64,000 bases of DNA from positions 102,279 to 166,278 of the forward strand of contig JAWCQZ010000005.1 in the NCBI GenBank assembly GCA_038869515.1, in the 5' to 3' direction. The position numbers and the translations under genes are program-made. Below the pieces are notes generated by a model, which was not told the DNA's origin, searched no databases, and saw only the letters and a list, made by a program, of their open reading frames with translations. Numbering within the stretch: the stretch's first letter is position 1; each line of letters begins with the position of its first letter. This document shows, piece by piece, positions 40,954 to 49,955 of the stretch. The DNA is from JAWCQZ01 sp038869515 [NCBI: Halobacteria archaeon] (GTDB lineage: Archaea > Halobacteriota > Syntropharchaeia > JACQPP01).

Positions 40954-41268
40954 TCAAACTTCGGAGGGGCTGGCGGCGGGGGCCCCCGCATGCGGCGATT
41001 GCATCGCAAGCCGGATCTCGATGGTGCTGACGGCGACCTCGCCCCTCTCGCCGGCGACAGTCTCGGTGCCGATGTGGACCGCCTCGACCCTCGCCTCCTT
41101 GAGGAACTTCCGCCGGACCACTTCGGCCACGTCCACGGCGCGGCTGATGGCCCGGCCCCGGGCCTTGATGGCGACGGTCGCGGACCCGCTGTTGAACTGG
41201 GTCACGACGGCCAGGACGTAGGCCATCACGGGCTTGTTGCCGACGTAGACGGTCCCCGGCTCGCTCAC
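40954..41268 (-). CDS. albA: Alba-family chromatin protein
   Basis: 104 residues: [20 protein letters not shown] (Alba opening), [20 protein letters not shown] (RNA/DNA-binding loop and helix), [13 protein letters not shown] and the closing strand VSTIEIRLA. Alba dimers coat archaeal DNA and RNA; acetylation of a Lys near the start tunes binding. The C-terminal 15 residues are an unusual Ala/Ser/Pro tail. The GTG start overlaps the upstream stop (GTGA). Confidence 0.9.
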   Translation of the reverse strand: MSEPGTVYVGNKPVMAYVLAVVTQFNSGSATVAIKARGRAISRAVDVAEVVRRKFLKEARVEAVHIGTETVAGERGEVAVSTIEIRLAMQSPHAGAPAASPSEV

Positions 41269-41573
41269 CGGCGGGGCTTCCGGGCGGCGGAAAGGATGGC
41301 CCGGTCCAGATGCTTCTCGCCCATCCACCCGACCACGCGGGCGACGACATACCGCTTCGACCGGATGGGGGCCACGAGAGAGAAGAGGAGGCCGGGGAGC
41401 CCGCCCCCCTCGGAGAGGGCCCGGTCTAGGTCCAGGGGCCCCATTTTGCGGACCCGCTTCAGGATGGCCCGCCGCTTCCGCTCGGGGCCAGCCAGGCGGC
41501 AGTAGAGGTTCGCCAAGAGGGCCATTCTGCTTTTTGGGTGCCCGAAGACCGAGAACCTTTCGAGACGGCTCAA
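41265..41573 (-). CDS. Hypothetical basic protein upstream of Alba
   Basis: A 102-residue, strongly basic helical protein ([54 protein letters not shown]). No known family. Coupled to alba by a GTGA overlap, so a nucleic-acid-associated role is plausible. The start may be at 41573 or at ATG 41525. The 230 bp upstream (41574-41801) are G/C-rich, hairpin-prone and hold only weak coding signal. Confidence 0.55.
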   Translation of the reverse strand: MSRLERFSVFGHPKSRMALLANLYCRLAGPERKRRAILKRVRKMGPLDLDRALSEGGGLPGLLFSLVAPIRSKRYVVARVVGWMGEKHLDRAILSAARKPRR

Positions 41574-41801
41574 GCCGCCGGAGGCCGCGTCTGTTCCCTC
41601 GGCCTGGGGGCCTCCTGCGGCGAGCGCAGGGCCGCCAACTCCTCCCGGATGGCCTTCGCCTCGTCCCGGGGGAGGGGGCGGGGGTCGAGGAGGGGGCGGT
41701 GAGGACCGACACCCCCCTCTCCACCCCGGGCGATGGGGGCCGGGAGGGGGACCCCCTCCCCCGGGGGGTGGGGGGTGGCCAGGGGAGCTGCGGGGGGCCC
41801 C

Positions 41802-42644
41802 CTACGGTGAAGGGGCCGGTTTTTGAGAAAGGTGCGGTTCCCCGCAGAGCCGGACGACGAACTCACCATATTCCGAAAGTCGGTAGATGTTCTCTCTCCC
41901 CCTCTCTTCCTTGGAAAGTTCCCTGCGGAACTTCTCGGCGAAGTGCTTGATGGCCATCCCCCGCCGCGCCGCCTCGTTCCGCACACGGTGCCCGGTCGAT
42001 TGCGGGTCCCTCGCGAGCCCCGCACTCCGCAGCAGCGCCCACAGGTCGGCGGAGGAGACCTGGCCCTTCCGCCCCATCTCGCACAGGACCCGCTGGGCCG
42101 GGGGGTCGGGCAACGCGAAGGTCGGAACCCCCAGCGAGGTGACCTCCAGGGGGACTACTTCCCCCCGGCTCGCGCTCAAGCCGTGCGTCTTTCTCTCCCC
42201 GCCCGCCGTGGGATACTCCCGGGCGACGACATAGTAAGCCTCCACCCCGTGGGCCATGGCGACCAGGGTGGCCGCCACCGCGGCGAGTTTCCCTGCGGCG
42301 GACATGTTGATGCGCACCAGGTTCCCCCTCTTCCTCTCCTCGACCACGATGGCCGCAATCCGGGCGGCGATTTCGTCCATGCGGAAGGGGTCCACGGGGA
42401 CCTCCCGGACCTCGCGCACCCCCGCCGCCAGCAGCCGTTTTTTCACGGCGCCCGTGTAAAGGGGCTGCTCGCCCACCAGTTTCTCCTCCGTCTTCCCCCC
42501 GCCCCGGGGCAGGTCTCCCGGGTGTATCCGGAGGAGATGAACCCGGTGGGCGACGAGCCCCCCGCGCTCCTCCGGCAGCTCGAAGGGCGCCACGGCCCGG
42601 TCAATCTCGTGGCCGAGGGGGACGATGTGGACGGTGCGGTCCAT
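41802..42644 (-). CDS. CARF-like sensor with C-terminal winged helix (HFX_2341/DUF6293-like regulator)
   Basis: 280 residues. The N-terminal Rossmann-like half starts [20 protein letters not shown] and [14 protein letters not shown], and ends with [20 protein letters not shown] plus GVEAYYVV. The latter lies where CARF domains carry their ligand loop (vNhTGGTK in relatives; here N-M-S-A-A-G-K). The C-terminal half (about 185-270) is a winged helix ([55 protein letters not shown]). CARF regulators sense nucleotide signals in defence contexts. It is divergent from the AAA ATPase gene with a shared A+T box. Confidence 0.65.
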   Translation of the reverse strand: MDRTVHIVPLGHEIDRAVAPFELPEERGGLVAHRVHLLRIHPGDLPRGGGKTEEKLVGEQPLYTGAVKKRLLAAGVREVREVPVDPFRMDEIAARIAAIVVEERKRGNLVRINMSAAGKLAAVAATLVAMAHGVEAYYVVAREYPTAGGERKTHGLSASRGEVVPLEVTSLGVPTFALPDPPAQRVLCEMGRKGQVSSADLWALLRSAGLARDPQSTGHRVRNEAARRGMAIKHFAEKFRRELSKEERGRENIYRLSEYGEFVVRLCGEPHLSQKPAPSP

Positions 42645-42667
42645 TCGTTAACCATGTTAAGTGCCTA

Positions 42668-42680
42668 TTCCTTAAATCCT
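42668..42680. promoter_or_regulatory. Shared divergent TATA-like element
   Basis: tccttaaatcctt reads as AAGGATTTAAGGA on the other strand. It is about 24 bp from the CARF-like start (42644) and about 20-24 bp from the AAA ATPase start (42700), so both transcripts would be leaderless or nearly so. Confidence 0.55.
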
Positions 42681-42699
42681 TCGTGGCGAACTTGTCCCG

Positions 42700-44010
42700 A
42701 TGGAGCAAATCGCCGCGAACCCTCCCTTGACGGCTCCTGTGTTGACTGGCCGGGTCTGTGACTACATAAGTTCCCGCGGCCTCCAGAAACTTCTCGCCCT
42801 GGAGAAGGGGGTCTACGAGAGCCTGCTGGATTGCGACTCCACGGAAATCATCACCATCCAACGGGTGTACCGGCCGTTTCAAACCCGGAACGTCCAGAAA
42901 AACCTGGACGACCTGCTCGACCGGGAGTATCAGGTTCTCTTGGAGTTCAACTATGACCGTCATGACAAGTTGATTCCGGCGGTTCGCAGGACCATCGAGG
43001 TGGCTCCTGGACGATTTGAAGACCACTTCTATGACGGGGTTCGACTTTGCGCAGACGGGGACGGCACCCGGTTCGTTGTAAGCGTCTGTCCGGGTGGGAC
43101 AGGCTATTACGCCACGGTGAGGGCGCCCTCCCGGGACGTTGCCGTGGCCCGTGAACTGCTGGCCAGGCTCGACCACGCCATCCGCGCCGGGAGCATCTAC
43201 CGGGGGCAGAAAATCCGCATCAACGGCGACTTCCTGAAACTTGCGCCCCGCACCTGGTCCGACGTCCACGTCGACCCCCGGGCCATGGAGGAGATTCGCA
43301 AGAACGTGGTCTTCCCCATCGAGAACGCCAACCGGTTGCGGCAGTGCGGCATACCCACGTCCCGAGGCGTCCTTCTCGAAGGACCCCCGGGGACCGGGAA
43401 GTCCCTCATCGGCTCCATTCTGGCCAGCACGGTTTCCTGCACCTTCCTGCTGGTGACCCCGCAGGACCTGGAGCGAGCCTCCGATGTCAAATACATCTAC
43501 GACATCGCCCGTGAACTCGCTCCCACCATCGTTCTCCTGGAGGACCTTGACCTCTTCGCGGAGGACCGGACCCCCTCCTCCCACTTCCGCAATTTCATGG
43601 GTGAACTCCTCAACCAGCTCGACGGGGTGGAGACGAAAGAGGCCATCGTCACCATCGCGACGACCAACCGCCCCTACGCCCTGGACAAGGCCCTCGTGGA
43701 CCGCCCGGGCCGCTTCGACCGCAGGATTCTCATCGACCTCCCCGACCGGGAGCGGAGGGAGTCCATCCTGCGCACCGCCATCGCCTCCCGGAACCTCCGG
43801 ACCGCGGAGGACCTCCTCCTGTCTGAGGTCGCGGCGGCCACGGAGAATTTCTCGGGGGCCCACCTCCACGATCTGGTCCAGACGGTCGCCTTCGACCTCC
43901 TCGTGGAGGGCAACGGGGGCCCCCTTCCGCCCCTCACCATGGCCCATTTCCGCGCCGCGCTGGAGCACGTCCGGGGCTACAAGGCGCAGTGCAAGGAGAT
44001 GTACGTGTGA
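42700..44010 (+). CDS. AAA ATPase (Cdc48/proteasome-ATPase-like)
   Basis: 436 residues. About 1-190 are an unrecognised N-terminal domain (GRVCDYISSRGLQKLLALEK, YRPFQTRNVQKNLDDLLDRE). About 195-420 are a classic AAA module: LEGPPGTGKSLIGSILA, Walker B TIVLLEDLDLFAED, TIATTNRPYALDKALVDRPG with the sensor Asn, and arginine finger GRFDRR, then FSGAHLHDLVQTVAFDLLV. Members unfold proteins or remodel complexes. Its stop overlaps the SemiSWEET-like gene (GTGA). The genomic setting, beside a CARF-like regulator and a nuclease-like gene, hints at defence, but that is inference. Confidence 0.85.
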   Translation: MEQIAANPPLTAPVLTGRVCDYISSRGLQKLLALEKGVYESLLDCDSTEIITIQRVYRPFQTRNVQKNLDDLLDREYQVLLEFNYDRHDKLIPAVRRTIEVAPGRFEDHFYDGVRLCADGDGTRFVVSVCPGGTGYYATVRAPSRDVAVARELLARLDHAIRAGSIYRGQKIRINGDFLKLAPRTWSDVHVDPRAMEEIRKNVVFPIENANRLRQCGIPTSRGVLLEGPPGTGKSLIGSILASTVSCTFLLVTPQDLERASDVKYIYDIARELAPTIVLLEDLDLFAEDRTPSSHFRNFMGELLNQLDGVETKEAIVTIATTNRPYALDKALVDRPGRFDRRILIDLPDRERRESILRTAIASRNLRTAEDLLLSEVAAATENFSGAHLHDLVQTVAFDLLVEGNGGPLPPLTMAHFRAALEHVRGYKAQCKEMYV

Positions 44011-44354
44011 GCGACGCCATCGGATACTTCGGCGTCCTTCTCATCACCGCGTGCCAGGTGCCCCAGTTGGCGAAGACCGTGCGGACCCGGCAGGTGGAGG
44101 GCATCAGCGCCCTCTACTACCTGCTGCTGGTCCCGGGCATCGGCAGCATGCTCCTCTACGCGGTCCAGGTCGACAGGAGGCCGTTCGTGATGAGCAACTC
44201 GGTCGCCCTGCTCGTGGCCGCCGCGCAACTGGCCCTCGTGTTCAAATACCGGCGCCGACGTGACGAAACTTTCAAGTGGCGAGAAACGAGGGGGGGACGA
44301 CATGACCCTTCCGGGCGGAGCGGCGGGGGGGGTGAAGGGGGCAGCACACCGTAA
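44007..44354 (+). CDS. PQ-loop (SemiSWEET-like) membrane protein
   Basis: 115 residues from a GTG overlapping the AAA stop. Three transmembrane helices (IGYFGVLLITACQVPQLAKT with the PQ motif, ISALYYLLLVPGIGSMLLYA, VMSNSVALLVAAAQLALVF) fit one PQ-loop triple-helix bundle; dimers form sugar or small-solute pores. The C-terminus is a Gly/Arg-rich disordered tail. Coupled to the AAA ATPase gene; the meaning is unclear. Confidence 0.75.
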   Translation: MSDAIGYFGVLLITACQVPQLAKTVRTRQVEGISALYYLLLVPGIGSMLLYAVQVDRRPFVMSNSVALLVAAAQLALVFKYRRRRDETFKWRETRGGRHDPSGRSGGGGEGGSTP

Positions 44355-45052
44355 TGGCCGCGAGGGACTCGCACGAGGGACCCACAGATTTTAGAGAGTA
44401 TTTTAGGAAGGGTCTCGGCTCGTTCTTGAACAGAGTCGATGAAATGGAGAATCAGCACGTAAATGACGAGCGCGAACTCCACTGGCTCCTTGCAGAAGAG
44501 TTACAGGCAACGAGTGGGTGTGCATTCAAGTTGCGATGGGAATTTCCTGTTCGTGGGCTAAAGCGAAACGAGGGTAGGTTAGTCGAAGGCGTATCCAAAA
44601 CTCCGGCGAAAATTGACCTTGTGGTAACACCGCGCTCGTCGGAACGCCCTATGATTGGGATTGAGTTCTATTTTGCCACAGGCCAGTATCCAGGAGGTGG
44701 CGTCCGCCAGGTTGGAAGGGATGAGGGTAAAGGGCCTTTTAGGACGCATCTCGACAATGACATAGCGCGGCTAACTTCACAAAAACTTGGACTTGATGAA
44801 CGCTACCTTCTCTATTTCGTCTTTGGAACTGGAAAACCTGGATACAACAAGGGAATTAATGCATTTAACATAACCATCGAAGACTATGGCCGACAAATGA
44901 AGGAGAGGCTCGCTGGAAAGCCACAAATTCGCGCTCTTCTGGTCTCGCGCTACGAGGAGAGGGTGGGCAGATGCGAAACACGGTACTACGAGTTGCCTGA
45001 CCCATCAGTTGGATGGTTTGTATGTCCATCCAGTTGGAGACCCTATGAATAA
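44354..45052 (+). CDS. Low-GC protein with PD-(D/E)XK-like core
   Basis: 232 residues. A possible nuclease core: Glu in NDERELHWLLAEEL (about 41), TPAKIDLVVTP (Asp about 87), MIGIEFYFATGQYPGG (Glu about 103; the E-x-K Lys is not conserved), followed by a Gln/Arg helix (GGVRQVGRDEGK). The end is strand-rich (RYLLYFVFGTGKPGY, IRALLVSRYEERV). It is more A/T-rich than its neighbours, pointing to transfer. ATG overlaps the preceding stop (taatg). Function unproven. Confidence 0.55.
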   Translation: MAARDSHEGPTDFREYFRKGLGSFLNRVDEMENQHVNDERELHWLLAEELQATSGCAFKLRWEFPVRGLKRNEGRLVEGVSKTPAKIDLVVTPRSSERPMIGIEFYFATGQYPGGGVRQVGRDEGKGPFRTHLDNDIARLTSQKLGLDERYLLYFVFGTGKPGYNKGINAFNITIEDYGRQMKERLAGKPQIRALLVSRYEERVGRCETRYYELPDPSVGWFVCPSSWRPYE

Positions 45053-45073
45053 TGAAATCCGACAGGGGGAATC

Positions 45074-46510
45074 ATGGTGAAACCGCACCTCACCCTCTAC
45101 GGCGGCGCCAACGAAATCGGAGGCAACAAAATCCTCCTGGAATCCGCCGACGCGAAGTTCCTCCTCGACTTCGGCATGTCCTTCTCGAAGTTCGGCAAGT
45201 ATTTCGCCGAGTTCCTCCAGCCCCGCGCCGCCGGGGGCCTCCAGGACTACCTCGACCTCTCCATCCTCCCCCGGGTCGGGGGGCTCTACCGGCACGACCT
45301 CCTGAAGACCACCGACCTGAAGCCCGCCGAGCCCGAGGTGGCCGGGGTGCTGGTGAGCCACCCCCACATCGACCACGTCGGGGCCATCCCGTTCCTCGAC
45401 CCCCGGATTCCCATCTACTCCTCCCCGGTCGCCCGGAAACTCCTGGCCGCCTACCAGGAGACCTCCCAGGCGACCGTCGCCCGGGAGCTCCTGACCTACA
45501 AGCCCCGGAACCCCGGCGAGTCGCCCCGCCGGAAAGAGAAGGCCCTGGAGCGGCCCTGGCTGGACATCTCGAAGTTTCGCGATGTCGGGTGCCAGCCCTT
45601 CGAGGTGGACCACTCGACCCTCGGGGCCACCGGCTTCATCCTCCACGCCGACGAGGGGACCGTCGCCTACACCGGGGACATCCGCTTCCACGGCCGGCGG
45701 GGAGAGAAGGGGAAGGCATTCGTGGAGGCCGTGGCCGGGGAGGATGTGGACACCCTCCTCATCGAGGGGACCCAGGTGGGCCCCGAGAACCCCGAGGAGG
45801 AGGCGGTCGTCCGCATGATGGGGGGCAACCCGGGCCACAAGATGTCGAAGGAGGAGGAGGTCCTGAAGAGGTGCGCCGACCTGGTGAAGGGTCACCCGAA
45901 GAGCCCCGTGTTCCTCGACTTCATGCAGCGGGACTTCGACCGCTTCAAGACCTTCCACCAGGTCGCCAAGGCCACCGGGAGGAAACTCGTGATTCCCACG
46001 AAGATGGCCCATTTCCTGAAGGTCGTGGAGAAGGAGGTGGGCGTCTCGCCTCAGGACGAGGACCTCCTCATCTTCGTGGAGAGGCAGAGGAGCGGCTCCT
46101 TCGACGACGGGGACTACGCGGCCAAGTGGCCCGAGAGGGAGATCATCCACTACCCCAACGCCCGGAGGGCCGATTGGCTCAAGGAGCATCTGGATGAGGT
46201 CATGGTCTACCTCGACTTCTGGAGCCTCCAGAACCTCATCGACCTCAAGCCCCGGAGCGGGCTCTTCATCCACTCCTCCAGCGAGCCCTTCACCGAGGAG
46301 ATGGCCATCGACTTCCGGAGGTTCAAGAACTGGCTGGACACCTTCGGCCTGAAGTACGAGTATGCCCACTGCTCGGGCCATGCGGGGCGGGAGGAGATTT
46401 TCCAGGCGATACGGGAAATCGAGCCGAAGGAGGTCATCCCCGTCCACACCCTGGGGTTCGAACAGTTCCGGAAGGAGTTTGAGAATGTGGTCGTGCCTCC
46501 CGGAGGATAG
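45074..46510 (+). CDS. Metallo-beta-lactamase-fold RNase J-like ribonuclease
   Basis: 478 residues. It starts LTLYGGANEIGGNKILLESA. The metal-binding motif is VLVSHPHIDHVGAIPFLDPR (H-x-H-x-D-H, about 97-103), then EVDHSTLGATGFILHADEGT (His) and VAYTGDIRFHG (Asp). A C-terminal beta-CASP part ends AHCSGHAGREEIFQAIREIE and VIPVHTLGFEQFRKEF. RNase J enzymes degrade RNA 5'-3'. A long segment between the first strands and the motif (KYFAEFLQPRAAGGLQDYLD) is typical of the archaeal RNase J-like branch. Stand-alone gene of host composition. Confidence 0.88.
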   Translation: MVKPHLTLYGGANEIGGNKILLESADAKFLLDFGMSFSKFGKYFAEFLQPRAAGGLQDYLDLSILPRVGGLYRHDLLKTTDLKPAEPEVAGVLVSHPHIDHVGAIPFLDPRIPIYSSPVARKLLAAYQETSQATVARELLTYKPRNPGESPRRKEKALERPWLDISKFRDVGCQPFEVDHSTLGATGFILHADEGTVAYTGDIRFHGRRGEKGKAFVEAVAGEDVDTLLIEGTQVGPENPEEEAVVRMMGGNPGHKMSKEEEVLKRCADLVKGHPKSPVFLDFMQRDFDRFKTFHQVAKATGRKLVIPTKMAHFLKVVEKEVGVSPQDEDLLIFVERQRSGSFDDGDYAAKWPEREIIHYPNARRADWLKEHLDEVMVYLDFWSLQNLIDLKPRSGLFIHSSSEPFTEEMAIDFRRFKNWLDTFGLKYEYAHCSGHAGREEIFQAIREIEPKEVIPVHTLGFEQFRKEFENVVVPPGG

Positions 46511-46523
46511 GACTGGCGCGCCC

Positions 46524-46850
46524 ATGTCCCCCGCTCACGTCCCTCGGTCTCGCGGAAGAGGACGGAAGAGTGCCTGCCTGATTTGCGGGCAGGACCGCGA
46601 GTGCGAGGACGCCCATTTTCCAACCCCCGCCGAATTCGGGGGGAAGAAGACCATCCCGCTCTGCCCCACGCATCATCGGTTGCTCGACCACGGAAGGATT
46701 CGGCGCGAGGAGGCCGAGCGAATCTGGGAGAGGGCCTTCCGGAAAATGGCCTCCACCGTTGAAGAATTTGTTGAATGGGCTCACCAACAGGGTTACCCTT
46801 ACAGCGTTTCCGATTTGAAACGCAAGTTCTGGGACGCCCCTCCTCCGTAG
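46524..46850 (+). CDS. Small HNH-like zinc protein
   Basis: 108 residues from ATG 46524. SACLICGQDRECEDAHFPTP, then IPLCPTHHRLLDHGRIRREE, has the CxxC...H...CxxH arrangement of HNH nucleases, with a following helix (EEFVEWAHQQGYPYS). It may be a nicking HNH domain or an inactive relative. It lies 14 bp after the RNase J-like gene on the same strand. Confidence 0.65.
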   Translation: MSPAHVPRSRGRGRKSACLICGQDRECEDAHFPTPAEFGGKKTIPLCPTHHRLLDHGRIRREEAERIWERAFRKMASTVEEFVEWAHQQGYPYSVSDLKRKFWDAPPP

Positions 46851-46861
46851 AAAGGGGACAA

Positions 46862-47116
46862 TCAGTCCGCGTGCTTCAGCACCCGGTTCCCCAGCGCGGT
46901 CCTCCGGTAGAGCCTCCCCTTCCGGGCGTCCGGCGTCAGGCAGGCCACCAGCCCCTCCTCCTCCAACTGGAGGAGGGTCCGGCTCGCGCTGGGCCGGTCG
47001 ATTTTCAGTTCCCGGGCCAACTGCGTGGGGGTCTTCGGCGAGTCCAGGGCGCGGAGGGCCTTCGAGCGGGTGGGCCCCCGGAGGACGAAACTGACCTTGT
47101 CCCAGTTCTCCGGCAC
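46862..47116 (-). CDS. Winged-helix regulator
   Basis: An 84-residue minimal winged helix: VSFVLRGPTRSKALRALDSP, KTPTQLARELKIDRPSASRT (HTH), LLQLEEEGLVACLTPDARKG (wing), YRRTALGNRVLKHAD. It resembles ArsR/MarR-like archaeal regulators. It is divergent from the large PGF-CTERM gene, with the intervening 53 bp (cgttaatattcag) holding both promoters, so it may control that gene. Confidence 0.8.
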   Translation of the reverse strand: MPENWDKVSFVLRGPTRSKALRALDSPKTPTQLARELKIDRPSASRTLLQLEEEGLVACLTPDARKGRLYRRTALGNRVLKHAD

Positions 47117-47169
47117 GAAGTAGGGCGGGGCAAACGTTAATATTCAGTTTGGTAGCACTTGCGTAACAT

Positions 47170-49029
47170 ATGGGTGGGTTCCGGGTCGCTGCGGTCCTCG
47201 GCCTCATCCTCGTGGCCGCCCTGCCCCTCCCGGCCCTGGCCATCGGCGAGAGGATTGGAGGGGCCCTCCCCACCTCCATCCCCACCGCAATCCCGACTTC
47301 AGTCCCAACCCTTCCCCCCTCCCTCCCCACCTCCATCCCGACCTCCATCCCCACCCTCCCCTCCGGGGTCACGGGGACCGTCGAGTCCCTCCTGAAGCAG
47401 ATTCCCGCCTCTCCCGCCGAGGCCCCCGACGGCCTCTTCGAGGGGCTCTCCCTCGACCCCTGCGTTCCCGCATCGGTCTCCCAGGCGGTCAAGTCGGCCG
47501 GGGCAAAGGCGGACAAGGTGAAGGGGGTCCTCGACAAGGCGCGCAGCGGGGCCCCGCAAATCCAGTCCACCGTGGAGTCGTTGAGGTCCCAGGCCTCCAA
47601 ACTCAAGGACCTCGTCTGCCTCGGGTCCGCGAAAGAGTTCGTGGGCGCGGTGTTCAACGCCCCGCCCTCCTTCTCGGAGCCCGTTGCCGCCTACAAGGTC
47701 GAGGTCGCCAAACTCCTCCCCGGCCGCATCCCGGAGAACCCGTTCCTCTTGCTCACGAAGCAGGGGCTCTTCCTGGCCCTCGCCGACGCCAAACCCGTTC
47801 CGAGCCTCGGGACCGTCCAGGGGCGGGAGATTCCGGTCCCGATGGAGTTCCAGGGGCTCCGCATCGGCGTCATCTTGGCCGAGTCGGCCTCCTTCGCCAC
47901 CGACGGCCAGCCCGCGACCATATCGCAGGTGAAGGGGGACCCCGACCGCTACGACACCACCCTGGTCCGCATCGACGCCACCCTCCGGCAGGTGGCGGTC
48001 ATCATCGACCCCGACCCGGCTCCCGCGTGGACCGTGACCGCCGGGATGGTCCTCGACAACCCGGTCCAGGTGGCACCGCTGGCCCGGGAGCTGGTGACCT
48101 CGGCCGACCGCATCACGAAGGCGCAGGGGAGCATCCAGAAGACCTTCCTCGGGAGCGAGGACCACCTGCTGACCTTCAACTTCGCCGAGGACTGGTGGGG
48201 AGATGTTCCGGCGGCGGTCCACGGGGTCGTGTTGAGCGGGAACAAGGTCAAGCAGGCCCTCCCCGCCATGCCCTCCCGGACCGGAGGGGCGGTCCTCTCC
48301 GACGAGACCCCCATCCTCTACGTGGTCAAGGTGGTCCCCAAGCCCCAGGAGGTCTCTCTGTCGGACCTCCTCTCCAACCCGAAGGCCTACGATGGGAAGG
48401 TGGTTTCCTTCGAGGCCCCCGCCCTCGGGTTCAAGGTCTCCCTCCAGGAGACCGCCCGGCTGGCAGGGGAGAACTATGAGGCCGATGTAGTGGTCCACGG
48501 CCTGGTGGCGTGGAGCGAGGCGGCCAGCGGGGGCGGCCTGGTCCCCGGAGGGGCGGTCGCCCGCATCCTGCCCGTCGTGGCCGCCAACAATGAGCACTTC
48601 GAGTCGCCCGCGGGTGGGGTCTTGGGACGGTTCCGGTTCATCGGCAAGGTCGTGACGGCGGGGCAAATGGTCGAGGGGCTCCGGGGCGAGCCGGTCCTGC
48701 TCCAGTACCGGCGGGAGAAGACCGGCGACCTCGACCTCTCCCAGGTGGCGGCCGAGGTCCGGGCCCAGGTCGAGAAGGAGGCGCAGGCCGTGTTGGGGAT
48801 GGTCAAGGGGTTGGGGGCCGTTTCGGGGTCGGCCTCGCTGAGCGTCGGGGCCGCAGGGGGTCAGGCGAGCGTCTCCGTGTCGGTCGAGGCCCCGCCCGGG
48901 ACGACCCCGACGCCCCAGAGGGTCTACATCGGAGAGCCAGGGGCTCAGCCCAAGGCGTCGCCGGGGTTCGAGGTGGTGCTGGGGCTGGGAGCCCTGGTGG
49001 CGGTGGGGCTGGCACGGAGAAGGCGCTGA
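47170..49029 (+). CDS. Complete PGF-CTERM surface protein
   Basis: 619 residues. Signal peptide VAAVLGLILVAALPLPALA; a Pro-Thr-Ser-Ile repeat region (about 30-65: PTSIPTAIPTSVPTLPPSLP); a helical segment; then repeated beta domains of the type seen in archaeal nucleic-acid- or surface-binding modules (about 155-530; YDTTLVRIDATLRQVAVIID, YDGKVVSFEAPALGFKVSLQ); and the archaeosortase signal PGFEVVLGLGALVAVGLA followed by RRRR. It should be exported, trimmed and lipid-anchored. The only intact PGF-CTERM gene in the window. Exact role unknown. Confidence 0.82.
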   Translation: MGGFRVAAVLGLILVAALPLPALAIGERIGGALPTSIPTAIPTSVPTLPPSLPTSIPTSIPTLPSGVTGTVESLLKQIPASPAEAPDGLFEGLSLDPCVPASVSQAVKSAGAKADKVKGVLDKARSGAPQIQSTVESLRSQASKLKDLVCLGSAKEFVGAVFNAPPSFSEPVAAYKVEVAKLLPGRIPENPFLLLTKQGLFLALADAKPVPSLGTVQGREIPVPMEFQGLRIGVILAESASFATDGQPATISQVKGDPDRYDTTLVRIDATLRQVAVIIDPDPAPAWTVTAGMVLDNPVQVAPLARELVTSADRITKAQGSIQKTFLGSEDHLLTFNFAEDWWGDVPAAVHGVVLSGNKVKQALPAMPSRTGGAVLSDETPILYVVKVVPKPQEVSLSDLLSNPKAYDGKVVSFEAPALGFKVSLQETARLAGENYEADVVVHGLVAWSEAASGGGLVPGGAVARILPVVAANNEHFESPAGGVLGRFRFIGKVVTAGQMVEGLRGEPVLLQYRREKTGDLDLSQVAAEVRAQVEKEAQAVLGMVKGLGAVSGSASLSVGAAGGQASVSVSVEAPPGTTPTPQRVYIGEPGAQPKASPGFEVVLGLGALVAVGLARRRR

Positions 49030-49490
49030 GCCACCTGTTCGGGGGACTCTCCTGGGGGTCCCGACATGTGCGAATCCCGCGCGGGGGTTGTTGCAAGTCG
49101 CAAATCGCAGGGGTTTGTCGCATCCGGGTGGCGGGCGTGAGTTCGCCAAACCCCGCACTACTTTGATGCCATGAGAGTTCTTGCGCCCCGCTCTCGGCGA
49201 GAGCCAAAGCCATGGCCAGGAAGAAGCGGAGCAAGATGTTCATCGGCATCGACTCCTGTTGTTCCTCATTTTCCGCAGCATCCCCGTGGCCGCTTATGGG
49301 GGCATGGGTTACCTTTCCCACGTCGTCGTGGGAGACAGTTGGTTGTTCAAAAAAAGACACGCGCGAGGTATGGTTTAGCGACCCTTTTCGTTTCCACGCA
49401 GATATCAGGCTTTGGTAAGCGGTCAAGAGCGGACACCCGGGGAGGATTGATTGGCCAAACACTTGCCTTCGATCCATGGACTTGTAGTCG
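49030..49490. other. Intergenic region with a possible small broken membrane-protein gene
   Basis: A start ATG at 49212 (MARKKRSKMFIGI) and, in another frame, a hydrophobic stretch (LLLFLIFRSIPVAAYGGMGY, up to 49378) could be one frameshifted small membrane protein. I cannot support either alone. The remainder shows no gene. Confidence 0.35.
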
Positions 49491-49955
49491 ATGGCTTCCG
49501 AAAGCGAGTACATCAACTGCCAATTTTGTGGCGCCAGGGTCCGGCGATCCGGTCATCCTGGAGAGATGCCTAGGACTACCGAACGGGCTGTTGAAAGCGA
49601 TGAATGGGTTACTTGGTCGCCCTACTCCACCGGCCTCTTGGCCGACCTTTTGGTCTCCTCTCCGGTTGCCCGGGGCGGCTTGGCATCTTTCATCAGCGCG
49701 GTCATGGCAGGGAGCACCTTTTCGAGTTTGGCGGCTGTCTCCTCGACCGACCGGGTGCTCTTCCACGCCTGTCTGACCGCCTCCCAGAGCTTGGCGATTT
49801 CCGGCTCCAACCGCCGGTTCACCGCGTCGTCGACGCTCTTCTGGGTGGCCTCAAGCAGTTCGTCTCTCTCTTTCCTCAGTTCCTGGATTTGTCTCGCCAG
49901 GTCCTCCACGCGCTGCCGGCCCTCGAGCGAGCCGCCCTCGAGAAGGGTGAGGTAG
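49491..49955 (+). CDS. Zinc-motif ORF running into the integrase gene
   Basis: The first 45 residues (ESEYINCQFCGARVRRSGHP...VESDEWVTW) look genuine, with a CxxC pair. From about 49622 on the frame is the antisense of the integrase gene. It may be a small gene whose 3' end was replaced at an element boundary. Low confidence. Confidence 0.3.
   Translation: MASESEYINCQFCGARVRRSGHPGEMPRTTERAVESDEWVTWSPYSTGLLADLLVSSPVARGGLASFISAVMAGSTFSSLAAVSSTDRVLFHACLTASQSLAISGSNRRFTASSTLFWVASSSSSLSFLSSWICLARSSTRCRPSSEPPSRRVR

Noticed and set aside
40024-41505. 493-residue plus-strand ORF across the PCNA-like and Alba genes
   Set aside because: Antisense to two recognised genes and crosses an A/T-rich non-coding region.
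41570-42025. 151-residue minus-strand ORF between Alba operon and CARF-like gene
   Set aside because: Most of it overlaps the CARF-like gene in another frame; the last 45 codons look plausible but have no start.
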